In this document: one piece after another, positions 45,850 to 57,687 of the stretch
Position numbering within the stretch: position 1 is the stretch's first letter
Layout: every line of letters starts with the position of its first letter
Assembly: GCA_000711775.1 (NCBI GenBank)
Contig: ARYC01017318.1
Location: forward strand, 51,375-115,374
From: Oxytricha trifallax
Taxonomy: Eukaryota; Ciliophora; Spirotrichea; Sporadotrichida; Oxytrichidae
Direction: 5' to 3'
Length of the DNA: 64,000 nt
Position numbers and translations under genes: made by a program
Notes under the pieces: generated by a model
Database searches by the model: none
Seen by the model: the letters and a program-made list of their open reading frames with translations, nothing else
What the model was told of the DNA's origin: nothing

Positions 45850-46634
45850 ATGGAATCTATAAGTACTGCAATGAAGAGGGTTGAAGCTTAAGAAATGATC
45901 TCAAGATTTAGAAGCAAGGAAGATCTCTATCGATACCTCACTTAGCATGGTAAGCATGTGACATATACTTAATCATAGTGGGTTTATTCCTTCCAACGAT
46001 GGAAGGTACCAAAATTTCATTCTTAAAAGCTATACTCTGCGATGAGAAGAAAGCCTTCAAAAACAGTGAAATAAAGTTGATAGATATACCAAACTACCCA
46101 GAGATTTCAGTCACTAATCTCTACGAGGATGCGATGAAAGATGAAGAGTTGGTAGTTTATCTTCCTACCAAGAAACAACTCTCTAACAAGCTTCCAGAAA
46201 GGAGCTTCTTCTTTGGAGTTCTTGCGCACTTTAAGAGAGAGTTATCTCAGAGAGATCATTGAAGAAGCTCACAAAAAACGCTACTCTATTTCTCCTGAAG
46301 ATTAAAAGAAGCAAGGCACACTAATAAGCGAGACCTGGCTCGCTGAGCTTAAGAAGCACCCATTCCTCTCTAGTAAGCTTTGATTCATAACTTTGTAGGG
46401 AAACCTGGAACTGGTATATTCCTAATGAAAGAGCATGCGAAGGTTCACAGAGAGAGAAAGTCATAGACTATTTATGAAGTGAGCAAAAGACTTTATAAAG
46501 ATGTCTAAAAGCTAGAAGAAATGAACATAGATGCAGGAGCTGGCACAAAGAGAAGAAATATGGGTCCAAGCAAGCCATAAGAAGAGGAGAAGAAAGAGAA
46601 GCCAAACCCCTTTATGGGCCAATTTAATATGTGA
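45850..46634 (+). pseudogene. TBE 22-kDa-type protein with a 29-bp intron, frameshifted
   Basis: Exon 1 starts at ATG 45850 (MESISTAMKRVEAQEMISRF...). A 29-bp GT-AG intron (45950-45978) joins codon GTG of exon 2 (VGLFLPTMEGTKISFLKAIL, YPEISVTNLYEDAMKDEELV, LPERSFFFGVLAHF). An extra base near 46250 shifts the frame to EEAHKKRYSISPEDQ, and a second shift near 46385 leads to IYEVSKRLYKDVQ, MNIDAGAGTKRRNMG and a Lys/Glu tail ending NPFMGQFNM with TGA at 46632-46634. The homologous intron at 25105-25140 in the other TBE supports splicing. It is convergent with the transposase, 6 bp apart. The function of this TBE protein is not known to me. Confidence 0.8.
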
Positions 46635-46640
46635 ATATAT

Positions 46641-47703
46641 TCATTCGTTTAAATCTAAAACTTATTTATAAACATTCATTCTTCCCTCTCTCGCACAAAC
46701 TGTTGTCTTATCCACGCTTACTCTCTTACAGCTGCTTTGAATCAAGTCTACTGTATCGATAGGCAAGTCATGCATAAGATGATACAGCAGCAGCTTCTTG
46801 TAGTGAGTCTTGATTTAACTCCAGTAGAATTCTATTCCATTAAATTAAGGACTATAAGGAACGTTATAAACAGGAGTTATGTTTAGGTCTTCATAAGCTT
46901 TCTTAGACTCCTTAGTCTTATGAACTGAAAGGTTATCAACAAACAGGATGATCTCTTGGTTGCTATACTTCTCTCTGAGCTTATGTAGGAACTCTATATA
47001 CTACTCTCGCTTAATAGAGCGAGGGTGAATCACATAACTCTCTAAGCCTGAATCTTCACTTATACCAGCTAAAATTGCATGGGTGACTACCTTCACTTTT
47101 TAGTCATAAACTTCTATATTATCATACTTCTTATACCATGACTTATTAATAAAAGTGTTGAACGTAAACACAGCTTCATCTGCATGTATGAACTTGATGT
47201 TATTATCAATAGCTCTCTGCATTTAATCATATATATATTTTAATTATTACTATAAAATGGCACTGTAAAATCAATCACTCTCTTCACTCTGTTGACAGTC
47301 TTGAAAGTAATACCATTTCTTCTATAAATGTTGGCTATAGTCTAAGGAGAGATGCGCATATCAGGAAACTTGCGATGAACATTACAGCTCGCTAGTCTAG
47401 AGGAAAGTGTGCCCAATACTTTAAAGTCTTAGAGTCACAGAGGTGGTCAATATGATGCTGTGAGAACTTTTATTTTCTAGCAGGATGCTTTCAAGTACCA
47501 GAATTAAAATGCTAAACAGCTAACATGCAGTGATACCTAACAGTAGAGGCACTCTTGTGTAAGAGCTTTGCAATAGCTGCATAATTCAATACTGGTTTGA
47601 CTTAATCTATATTAATACTCGTACCATACCTAAGCTGAAGCAGTAAATCTAAATATTTCTCATCATAAATCGACCCTAAATTTCGCTAATTTCTATTTCT
47701 CAT
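46641..47703 (-). pseudogene. TBE transposase (42-kDa type), two single-base deletions
   Basis: From ATG 47703: a helix-turn-helix-like N-terminus (IAKLLHKSASTVRYHC), KTLKYWAHF, then catalytic motifs HADEAVFTFNTFINKS (Asp), EIILFVDNLSVHKTKES (Asp) and SPQFNGIEFYW (Glu), ending REGRMNVYKQVLDLNE with TGA at 46641-46643. Comparison with the copies at 23823 and 62796 shows one missing base near 47380 (ATGTTCATCGC for ATGTTTCATCGC) and another near 47232. The core is closer to intact than in the 23823 copy. As in other TBEs, the gene reads inward from the terminal repeat. Confidence 0.9.
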
Positions 47704-47808
47704 TTTGTAAATTGGCCTAATTTCTCTACTAACCCCAATAAGACCCCAACTATACCCTACAAATCAAAGCACTTATAAACCTCACTAAGGGGTTTTGGGG
47801 TTTTGATT

Positions 47809-48985
47809 GCTTTTCCTGAAGGTTACTTCAACTAATTTAAAGTCACCTGCCCAGTTGTGCCAATAAATCTTTACTTATAAATAAATTATTCATTTAATGT
47901 TTATTTATTGCTTAAACTATTTTTCATTGAATTTATGTGAATTATTAAATGTTAAACTATGAAAATTATAATTATAATCTTGTAATTTGTATTTTATCAA
48001 TAATTAAGCTTTTTCTAAAAAAATGTGCAAAATTTAAATTATATATTTTTACTTATATTAAATTTTACTTTTAGTTATGGTATTGGACCACTTTCATTTA
48101 ATTAATAAAATTAATGATATCAAATATTTATTGTAAAAAGTTATTAATCATCTTCCAGCTTCATTAAGAGAACTTTCATATTAACATCAAGTCCTCTTAT
48201 TACAAGAGTGTTTGCTTTTATTTATATATAATTAAGAGACAATTTTTGGGTAATATTTAATCTTTAATATATATGTTAAACTATTAATATGAATGAATAA
48301 GTATATATTTATATATTTTTAATATTTTTTTCTTTAAAAATTGCAACTTCGGCAAGTTCTGCTTGTAGAATGGGAAATTGCAGTTTTTCCTGAGTCAAAT
48401 CAATAGGTTTAATGATTACTATGTTTTGTTATTGACCAAGGTCCTTTAAAGTTACTAATCTTTTTAGTGATGTAGAATATTGCAAAATATACATTAATTC
48501 TAGTAAGTTTATAATTATCAATTCATTGAATTAATATAGATTTGCAATTATGACTTAAATGCTTTGGGAATTTACGTTTTGCAAATTTAATTAGAAATGT
48601 GTTAAATGAAATTAGCCGAGGAAAAATCTAAGATTATTGGGTAGTTATAATCCTTAAATATAGCTTAGACTAGCCTAGGAATTCAAAAGTGTTATAATTA
48701 AATTTGATTAGGAAAAAGAACGAAACACAATTTTAAAAGTAAATCTTTGAGAGATTCTAATTATCATTTTTCATATTTATTATAAAAAATGAATCTTAAA
48801 GTATTTTTAAAAAAAATATTAAAATATGGTAAATAAAAATATATTACTTTTCCCAAAAATGATTAACTAGGGAATCCTATATTATATATTTGTAATATTT
48901 TAAATATATTGGTATTATCAAGCGTTAAAAATAATTATTTTAGCAATTTATTTTTATTCTTTTCAAATAAAAATATAAAACTTTT
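47809..48985. other. AT-rich spacer
   Basis: No supported feature. A slightly GC-richer patch near 48340-48440 shows no convincing frame or RNA structure. Confidence 0.45.
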
Positions 48986-49490
48986 GGGGGGATGTTTTTT
49001 GCACTGGTTTATGATAAAAAAAAATTTTAAGGAAGTTTATTTCACTTTTTTTAATTTTTAAATTTTTTTTCATTTTAAATTTTTTTAAATTAAATTAATT
49101 ATTATAACAACTATAAACCTACTTAATTACTAATTTCATTGTTATAATTATACTTTAATTTATTAATCAATAAATAGTGAATATCTTTCTTCAGATTTCA
49201 AAAACTCTGATATTTTTCATCTGATATTTGTAGGTTCTGTCTCTTAAATATTATATTGCTCTACTATAGAAATTCCAAATATTTTATCTAACTGTTAGTG
49301 TAATTCTGATTCAATTTATCAAGTTCTTACCATGCCTATATAATGTAATACTATATGTTCTTGAGCTTCTTCAATGATGAACAATATGCTCTTAATATTT
49401 AATGGGTCATAAAAATATTAGATTTATTTATTTATGTAAAATTTATTAAATTTAACATAAATAAAAAACAGTGCAGTAAACTTCCCCCCC
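48986..49490 (-). mobile_element. Element family B, copy 2 (about 505 bp)
   Basis: This is the reverse-oriented homologue of 36463-36932: left end GGGGGGATGTTTTTTGCAC, right end GTGCAGTAAACTTCCCCCCC. Shared interior blocks on the minus strand include CCCATTAAATATTAAGAGCA, TAGGCATGGTAAGAAC and TAAAATATTTGGAATT. The flanks (AAACTTTT left, AAAGGTTTT right) resemble but do not match as a target duplication. It is about 35 bp longer than copy 1 because of a small internal insertion. Confidence 0.75.
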
Positions 49491-49866
49491 AAAGGTTTTT
49501 ATGAAAAATAATAAAATTTGAATTAAAAGTAATAATAATTGGATAGACTAATAAAATTAATATTATTTTCTCATATTACTGTTAAATAAAATTAACAACT
49601 CTATTTTTTGATACAAAGAGTGAATGAACTGTGAAAAAAATAGAAAACTAAAATTCTCCTAAAATTAATGGCTTTAATTGAATCACATATTACTGAAAGG
49701 TAGAACATATGTAACTATAATTGGCAGCCATAACTGTATGACATAGGAAATCTGTTAGAAAAACTAAATCAAATAAATAAAAGTCCCCTATAATTATAAA
49801 TTATTGTCATTATCACTATTGCAAAGATTATTCAACTTTTAAATGTTATCCTTTTTTCAGTCGATC

Positions 49867-52800
49867 TCAGTTTTTAAATGGTGATTACTATTTCTTTTTC
49901 TTCACTCTCATTTCAGACTCTTTTACTGAGGCCTAGAAAGTCATTTGCAACAACTCTTTCAAAAAAACTGTAGAATTTCTACAGTCTGGTCTTGTAGGGG
50001 TTCCTTTTCAGATAGAGTGAGGAAAGAAAGGCTGAACTAAGCCATTATTCAATTTTTATCTGTAACATGAAAACCCTTTTTTTATTATAAAAATTGGTAA
50101 GTATAAAATAAAGATTCTATGAATAATATATGAAATATTAAAAGAAAATCTACCTATATTACAACAGTCCTACACCCTATATATAAGCATTTAAATTTAA
50201 TTTATGTAAATATTAAATAATATATTTCAGTTTATAATAATGAACTTTTAGACCTGATTTAGGATTATTAAAGTCAAAAAATGGAGGGAATGTATATGCC
50301 TTGAACTTTAAATTGTTCAAGAATAGCACTTATTAAAATATTAGTAAAGCTTTATAATTTAGGGGTTTTTATTACTTTTATTGTTTAATAAAGCATTTCT
50401 CTATCTATTCCAAAAGAGGACCTATTTAGTTGCATTTAAACTCGGTTTTACTTCATTTGATCTTCCTAAATTTAAGTTTAATTTTGCAGAACTTTCTATT
50501 GCTCTTTCAATTTGAGGTTTTCTTACTCTTTCTGATGAGTCTCTATTTTTTACAAACCTACATATCTCTTCAACATTGGATTCAATCCATCCTCATCACT
50601 GCTTGTATCATTCACTGATGCGTAAAATTAGATATTGGGAATTGAATTCTTGACTTGCGGAATGTTTTTAGTGAGCTAAGGTTTTTGTTATCTTTTATTT
50701 TTTACCAAATCCTTACCTTTTGTTTCTTCGTTCTAAACAGATCTATTTGAAATTTAATCTTTTTACTTATTTTAAGGTTGAATTTTCTTTTCTTTATTAA
50801 GAGTTTATTTGCTTTGTTATTATTATTTTTAGTTTACCACTTATTTCTAAACTGGTTGGTTTTCGTTTTTCTTTTCTAGTTAATTTCTAGCTCTTTTTCC
50901 TAGCATTTTAGAGATTCTTTATTTATTAATTATTATCGAAGATTTCTCTTAAATTAAATGAACTTAAACTCTGTATAAATTTGGAAATTAAATTAATATT
51001 ATTTTAATAGTTGTATAATACATTCACAAACAATAGATTATTATTTCACAAGGACTTATGATCAAGGCAAACTTTATGCTAAACCTTTAATGTTTTTTTA
51101 TTTCTAAAATACTCAATTGCTGATAGTTGCATTAGCCTTTTTGGACATTTACTTCTTGAACTACTAAGTCAGCATCTTGAATTCATCTTCCTCTTTTATT
51201 ATCATTTCTGAATTTTGGCTTAAGTCTTTGTATTTATTTGACACTCTGGCACTTATGGGAGGTTGGATGTAAGGCAGCTAATGATTTTTAGAGGGTTTTT
51301 ATTGTCTTAAATCTACGTTCTTTTAGATTTTTTGAGGATGTAGATTGTGAGTTGTATTAGAAGCGGCAAGTAACGAAGGCCTAGTCTGAGCATTTATGGA
51401 TTAATTTATTGAGATATTGCTGCTCACTACCCCAGAAGGTCTTCCACTTATTGGAGGTGGGATATCTTAAGGATATTACTAATACACTACGTTAGATACG
51501 ATCAACTATGAAGGACTCTTAGCATGTGAAATTCTCACATTCTTAGCTGATGTCTAAGTTTGACTTAGAATTGGGATAGTTAAACTGCTGTTATTGATCG
51601 ACATATTCTTTTAAATGGCATAAAAAGTACCATTATTACTGCAACTCTATCTTTCTTCGTAAGTGCTCTCACATGTATTGTCTAAAGTGTTAGCTGCTTG
51701 ATTAGATTCGAATGGTTTTAGTAAATTTGATAGTTATGATTTTTTCAGTAGGGCTCGTTCAATTAGGGAATGATTTTGCTTCATTGGTTTTCTCGCTTAG
51801 AATTTGTGAAACTTTATAATGCTCTAAGTGTTCTAGAATATTGATTAGATTAGAAATATATCTATTTAAATAAGCTTTTATTGATGAATCATTCTTTTGA
51901 CTGGAAACATTTGATCTTTAAGAAAGTGGTGGATGAACGACATCACATGAAGTTGACTTGTTGCTAGGTTATCTACTAGTTTTCTATTTTGACACTGATT
52001 TAATTTAATTAGATAATTATTGAGACCTTAGTGCTTACAGTAAAGACTGACTTCTATCATTTTGTTCAATAAGCTGCTAATCTGGAGAGATTACTTTAAT
52101 CCTGATAGTGTCCAAATTTTACTATAAATTCTAAGTTGGAGTGGGGCTTTTCTTTTGGACATTATTTTTAAAATTCTTGCTGAATGCCGTGAAGAATTGC
52201 TTGTTCTCATTATTCAGAAACTTCTAGTATGGTCTATACTAAAATAAAATATGTTTTTCTTAATCTCTCTTTTAGATGTACTTAACTTGAACATGCACTT
52301 AGATTGCCAGATTTTATATTTTAAAATTTGTTAATACTCTAAGTAGTATCCATTTAATCAATCGTTATTTTGTCGAATTTATAGTGTAAAAATTAAAAGA
52401 AATACTTATAAACTATCTTCGTTATACGCTCTTTGACATCTTTTGTGTTTTCAACAATTCTTCGTTTAGGTTCTTGACTCAATCTAGACTCGATTATATT
52501 TGCAGAGCTCTTATGATTTAGTAACAATTTAATTGCATTTTGCTGAGTAGATTTCCTGATTATGCTTGAAGTAGCATTATGATTTTGCAGTTAGGAATTG
52601 TTAAAATTGTGACTCTAATTAAGAGTTTAATTTTAGATGAGTTTGTTTTCACTTGCTCTTCTTTTTGAAAGTGAGGATTTTATGAACTAGGTAGAGAGTT
52701 ATATGAAATAGTTTTTTTTTATATTATGTGATAATTATAATTTTAAGAGCTTGTTTTTCATGTCTTTTGAATTGTAGTTTTAAGTGCTTTAAGGAAAAAC

Positions 52801-53290
52801 TTAATTTGAACATTTTTGGGATAGAAGTTTTTAATAATTTTCTTTATAAAGTGAAATTCTCATAATGGACTTAAATATTTTAACTATAATAAATTAAACA
52901 TTTTTTGAAGTAAAACAAATTTTATTCAAATTTAAACAGAGAAATTATTTTCTATTTTAACCTAAGTCCAAATAATTTCGCTGCCCTACATCTGCTTGTT
53001 CTTTTCTATTACACAACAAAATTATCTCTGTGTGACATCATAATTTCTTTGTTGTTCATTCCTTCTACATGAGAAGAATTGGTGTCAATACTTTGCTGTA
53101 ACTGACATGTCAAGGTGGTTACATAATTAATATTCTTCTTGATATAATTTGTTTTTATGTTTGATGAGGGACGTTGGATGTGTTGTAAATCTATTGTAGC
53201 AATCCTGGTTTACTATTGAGATGATAGGATGTTTCTAGTGTTCTCACTTTTATCATATTATTGATATTACCAAAGTGTATGCAATTAAGA
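49867..53290 (-). CDS. Ser/Asn/Gln-rich coding region, probably the C-terminal half of the cyclin gene
   Basis: An almost continuously coding minus strand. From 5': HIQRPSSNIKTNYIKKNINY (53180), HVEGMNNKEIMMSHRDNFVV, FKRHEKQALKIIII (52770), ASENKLIQNQTLNQSHNFNN (52650), SRLSQEPKRRIVENTKDVKE, RYISNLINILEHLEHYKVSQ (51850), SNQAANTLDNTCESTYEERQ, YPQDIPPPISGRPSGVVSSN, KYKDLSQNSEMIIKEEDEFK and VNDTSSDEDGLNPMLKRYVG. A coiled coil rich in Gln/Lys (50460-50540) is followed by KTPKLQSFTNILISAILEQF and, after a break, a short segment ending VKESEMRVKKKKQQSPFKN with TGA at 49867-49869. TGA also occurs at 50274-50276. There is no good start codon, and a frame connects 53283 to about 52650, so I favour one gene with the cyclin box upstream. 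Confidence 0.6.
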
Positions 53291-53299
53291 ATATAGGTT

Positions 53300-56200
53300 A
53301 AATGTAAAAATACTATTATACTGATATTTTCGTCATCATATGTATGAACTTAAGAAGAAAAAAAATATATCTATATATATATATATATAAAATAATAAGA
53401 AAGTGAATCAATTTAAAAATATAAGTTTTATCAATTATTTTTTAATTAAATGCAAAAAAATTGAAACAAAGAAAATTACATTATTCAAATTAAATCTATA
53501 TTTATAAATATTGCTTCTTGTAAATATCAATTATAGCATGATTTGAGTTGCTAAGTTTTCTATGACTAGTAAATTTATTGACATTTTCGATACTCTTAGA
53601 CTTGCGACTTGACATTGGTCTCTTGATAACCACAGTATCCTCATCCCCTGGATTCATTTCATCTGCAAAAGCTTAAGTTAACGACAGTTCCATTGCGGAT
53701 TTGTCTCCCTCGTGATCATCTTCAAACACAATTGTGTTTTTGACTTGTTGCTGATAGTCTTCAGTTTATTTTGGAGGAGCTGGATTTGAGCATTAATTTA
53801 TTTCTGAAGATTTCCTTAACTACAAACTAGCTCTGATATTGCCATATGGATTTTTTTGGTAGATATCACACTCTGATGAAGATCTCTCTCTTGAAGTGCT
53901 TTTGTTTAGGATATTAGATGGATGTAGTATGGCATAAGTTTTGGAATGAGCATGAAAACCAGAGAGCATAGATTGAGTTTAATTTCTTCCAGCAGCTACA
54001 GCTAGCATTCCTTTCTCAAAAATTGGGTTTTCTGTTTGATACTTTAATCTAAGTTCTTCTATTTTGGGGTCTACTAAAACTTTGATGTCTTTTGTCTGAT
54101 TATCAGTTAAGACGTTAGAGGTAGAATTTCTTGAAGATTTAGCTTGCTTTACTTGTACATTTTTGCAGGTCATATACTCATTCAATAAATTAAAAATTTT
54201 AAATTCCTTAATTATTTAAAACAAACCATTTGATTTGTATAGATACCAAGCTTTTGATTATTGATGCCTTTTCTATTTAAACTACCTATATTTTCTATTT
54301 TTGTAGTAGATGTAAACTTAAGAATATTGCATAAACAATTTAAAATTTTAATGTAATATTAGTATATTAGAACAACTACTTAGTTTTCTAGAGTTTGAGC
54401 CTTTATTATAGACTTAAATTCCTCCATATCTTATTTGATTTAGTCCCTTGAATTCTTGCTAATCTCCTGAACTTTTCTTTGACTGTTGACTTGCCATTTT
54501 ATTAGAAATTTAGCCCAATTTCAGCATAATAGATTTCTATTGAATTGCATGCTACGGCATTTCTTTCTGACTAGACTACTTCTTGTTAACAATCAAGCTA
54601 CTTTGACTTGAATTTCTCTACTTTACTTCATTAATACTTGATTGCTGCTTTACATGAGTTTTGGCGTTACTAATATTCATTGCCAAATTGACATGAGAGA
54701 TATTTGTTGAGCATCTAGTAGCAGGTAACTTGAAAATCTAAGATTGATTAAAATGCTTCGATTATTCTAGTGTGGGTGTTGCTTTAAGTTGATAATTTTC
54801 TAATTATTAAGAAGAGGGATTTTAAGTTAGTCTACCTTGTTTTTGTTCAAGTTGAACAGTTTATATGACTCTAATGCCTGAAGTCACGCCGATTTATTGA
54901 TTTTCTTTATTAACAGAATGTTTCTTTTAAGTTATCTAAGACTTATTAGTTAATGAACCTTCTGTCATGTTATTCTCTGAGTATCTAAGTTTGTTAGTAT
55001 TCAATAATGAAACTGAAGATCTATTAGAGAAGTTGTTTTTACTCTAATTTTAGTTTAATTAGCTATGTCTGTTGGCAATGTGAGATTCTGGTACTTAATC
55101 GATATGTCTCTTAGATATGTTTGAATCATCGCCTAAATTAATTTCGTAGTTAAATTAATTTTGTGCATATCTTGGTTGAGTGTCCTAGTCTCTAAGGTTC
55201 TTGTTTGAAGTAGAGTTGATAAAAGAATCGTTTGTTATGTTTTGATTTTACTCGAGGACATTTGACTTTTTGAATTAGATTCCGTTTATCTAAGTGTTCT
55301 CTAGAGTATTAGCATCGCAAGTGCTAATCATTGATTTGAAATTCTGCTAATTTTTGGATATGCATAACTTATTTGGCACATAAGTTTCATCATGAAGCAT
55401 GTAAACTAAAATAATGGTATAAAACAATTTAAGTATATCTTTTTTTTAGTTTACAGCTTGTCAAAACACTCCCTTAGTTCTTTGCAATCATAAATGTTCA
55501 TAGAAGTCAATTCAATTAGTTTATCGTTCCACCAAGGCAGAACATGACATGAAAGTCTTGCTGACAATATACAAGAAACAGCTATTAAGCTTGGTTTATA
55601 AACTTGCATGTCAAAATTGCTTGAAATAGCTAATCTGTAGAAATACTCTGACTGTTTTCTCACTGACCTTAGTTTTTCTTCTGTAAAGGAGTTGCTTCTA
55701 TTTTCAGAATTTTCACTACCTCGGATTTTATCATCCTCAAATATAACTCCTTAAGAAATCAATGAGTCTAAGATGTGGTAAGGTGTAATAAATCCCAATG
55801 ACCATCCCAATTATTGTGTAATTAAAATGATAGATTAATCTATTTATTTTACTATTGTACTTTTATACCTGAGAACAGCTTCTTCTTCATCTTTACATTC
55901 ACGATAAGAGAATTCATACCTCGCTAGCTTCTAGAAATCTCTAATCATAGGTATATAATCATCAAGCTCATCAAATTTTGAAGCTAATAATAGACACATT
56001 TATGCTTTAAGATTCATGTGCTTATCTCGCACTTTTTCATTTACAGGAGTTTATAGCAGCATATCAAATTCTTCATTGTCAGAATTATTTTGATATTAAT
56101 TTTCGCATTTTATCTTTTTAAAATAATTGAATCAAAAAACAAATGAATTTAAAGGGGGAAATATAATTGTTCTTGTTTGGTTAAGTGGCAGAGTGATGTC

Positions 56201-56742
56201 TTTCAATACTATGTAGTTATCAATCAATAAATAAATAGTTTTTTATTAGAAATATAAAATAAGTTTAGACCTGGCGGAAGCCTCAAACTTCCCTACTATT
56301 GCAAGTCGTTACTTATCTTAAAGAAACTGTCTAAATAGCAACAATTCGAAATAAGCGCAAGCCAAATATATAGTCTAAGAGGACTGCTTAAGATTATCTC
56401 CAAAGTAAAATATCTTCTCAATGTTCACACTCCTCAACTACAAAAACGGATAGGTTTTTAATTTTATTTTAGTATATTTTTATAGACTAAATATGTCAAT
56501 TTAAAAACACCAAAGTGTGAGGATAAAATAGAACTAATTCTTACCTTATTTAACTCATTGAGATCCTAGTCTGACAGCTCTTTGATGTAAGTATAGTAAA
56601 AATGGAAGAAAGATTATTGATATTCATCCTCTAATAAGTTCTCGTAATTTTCTTGTGGTGAAACATCTGCCTCAAAATTGCAATAAGACTCCTTAATTGT
56701 GGCTATTTTTATTTAAAAAACAGATTGGGATGATTTAGACAT
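53300..56742 (-). CDS. Cyclin-box protein with long low-complexity tail
   Basis: From ATG 56742 (MSKSSQSVFQIKIATIKESY). The cyclin N-box spans several exons or MDSs: NIEKIFYFGDN...TIYLACAYFELLLFRQFL (56430-56280), then HMNLKAQMCLLLASKFDELD and DYIPMIRDFQKLARYEFSYR (56030-55880), the classic CLLLASKxDE helix. A break near 55800-55870 is followed by LGWSLGFITPYHILDSLIS and the C-box (RLAISSNFDMQVYKPSLIAV, CHVLPWWNDKLIELTSMNIY). Cyclins bind and activate CDKs. A tail of over 500 residues follows (55400-53500), rich in Ser/Asn/Gln with SLTQAFADEMNPGDEDTVVI. It lacks the usual compact cyclin ending. Introns or IESs occur near 56530, 56250, 55850, 55440 and 54220. The region probably continues into 49867-53290. 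Confidence 0.8.
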
Positions 56743-57687
56743 AATGATATATAATACCTTGTTTTAGGAATATTCCGCTCTATATAAAGAAATTTAGGAA
56801 TTAATTATGAATTTACTTTTGAAATAAATGCACCGCAGGTTTGGCAATTCTTTTTAAGCAGCATTGATAAAGGTAGTGTCTCGCCTTAGTTTGAGACATT
56901 TCGCAACATGGTCTGGTGTTTTATGATGTGTCTATGATCACAACTCACTATTTGGTTTAGATTTAAACAGGGGATTCAAATAGAAATAATAGAAAGATGT
57001 ATTTAATTTCACAAAAATAGTATTTACTACCTTATAAAGATTGAAATGAGGATGCTATTGCTGATTTTCTAGACTTTCCACCATTGAATTGTAATTTTAT
57101 GTCAAAACTACTGTTGTATTATATTAATTTAATTGAACAATAACAAAAAATTCGTATATCTCACATAACAAATGTTACTCATTATTTTAAACCATTTTAT
57201 GTGTATTAACATTTTGGCAAAGTTAGCTGAACGACATTGATAAAATTGGTTTTTTAAAGCTTCTTTTACAAGTAATATTTTGTTTATAATAATAATGGTT
57301 AGTTTTTGCAAAGTGGTGCTGAGCAATAATCTACAAATACTATAAACTTTAATTATATAATTTTAAAATGTTTCAGTTAAACAATCATATTTTATATCTA
57401 GGGGTAGGATTAATATTGTGATGCTAAAAATACTCAAAATAATTTAATTAATTTCTAAAGATATAAATTCATGAATTTTTTTAAATAAACTAGACTCCCT
57501 ATTAGATATCTCTCTAAATTTAATATTTTTTGTTATTAATTATCAATAAATTGACTAAATTTTGTAATTTCATATGATTTTAATTTAATATTTTACTATT
57601 TTCTTACTACAGTTGATTATTGCATATAATTTGTATTCTACTGATGATAGCTCATGTTTCTAATTTTTTATAGTTTAAACTTAAAAT
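56743..57687. other. AT-rich intergenic region
   Basis: This is the upstream region of the cyclin gene and the 3' flank of the phosphodiesterase gene. A GC-richer patch at 56830-56960 could be 5' leader or an unrecognised coding segment. Nothing else is supported. Confidence 0.4.

Larger units (their letters stand above)
43694..47805 (-). mobile_element. TBE transposon, full length (4112 bp), second family
   Basis: It has perfect 85-bp terminal inverted repeats (43694-43778 and 47721-47805) beginning CAAAACCCCAAAACCCC, two C4A4 telomeric units. An exact ATT target duplication flanks it (43691-43693 and 47806-47808). Three genes: zinc-finger/kinase (minus, 43833-45283), 22-kDa-type (plus, 45850-46634) and transposase (minus, 46641-47703). 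Relative to the TBE at 23687 it is inverted. Inside the C4A4 units its terminal repeat is unrelated (TTAGTGAGGTTTATAAGTGC), so it belongs to another TBE family. Despite perfect ends all three genes carry frameshifts. Confidence 0.96.

Noticed and set aside
53360..53390. TA-dinucleotide run as a regulatory element
   Set aside because: Such runs occur throughout the A/T-rich spacers; no evidence of function.
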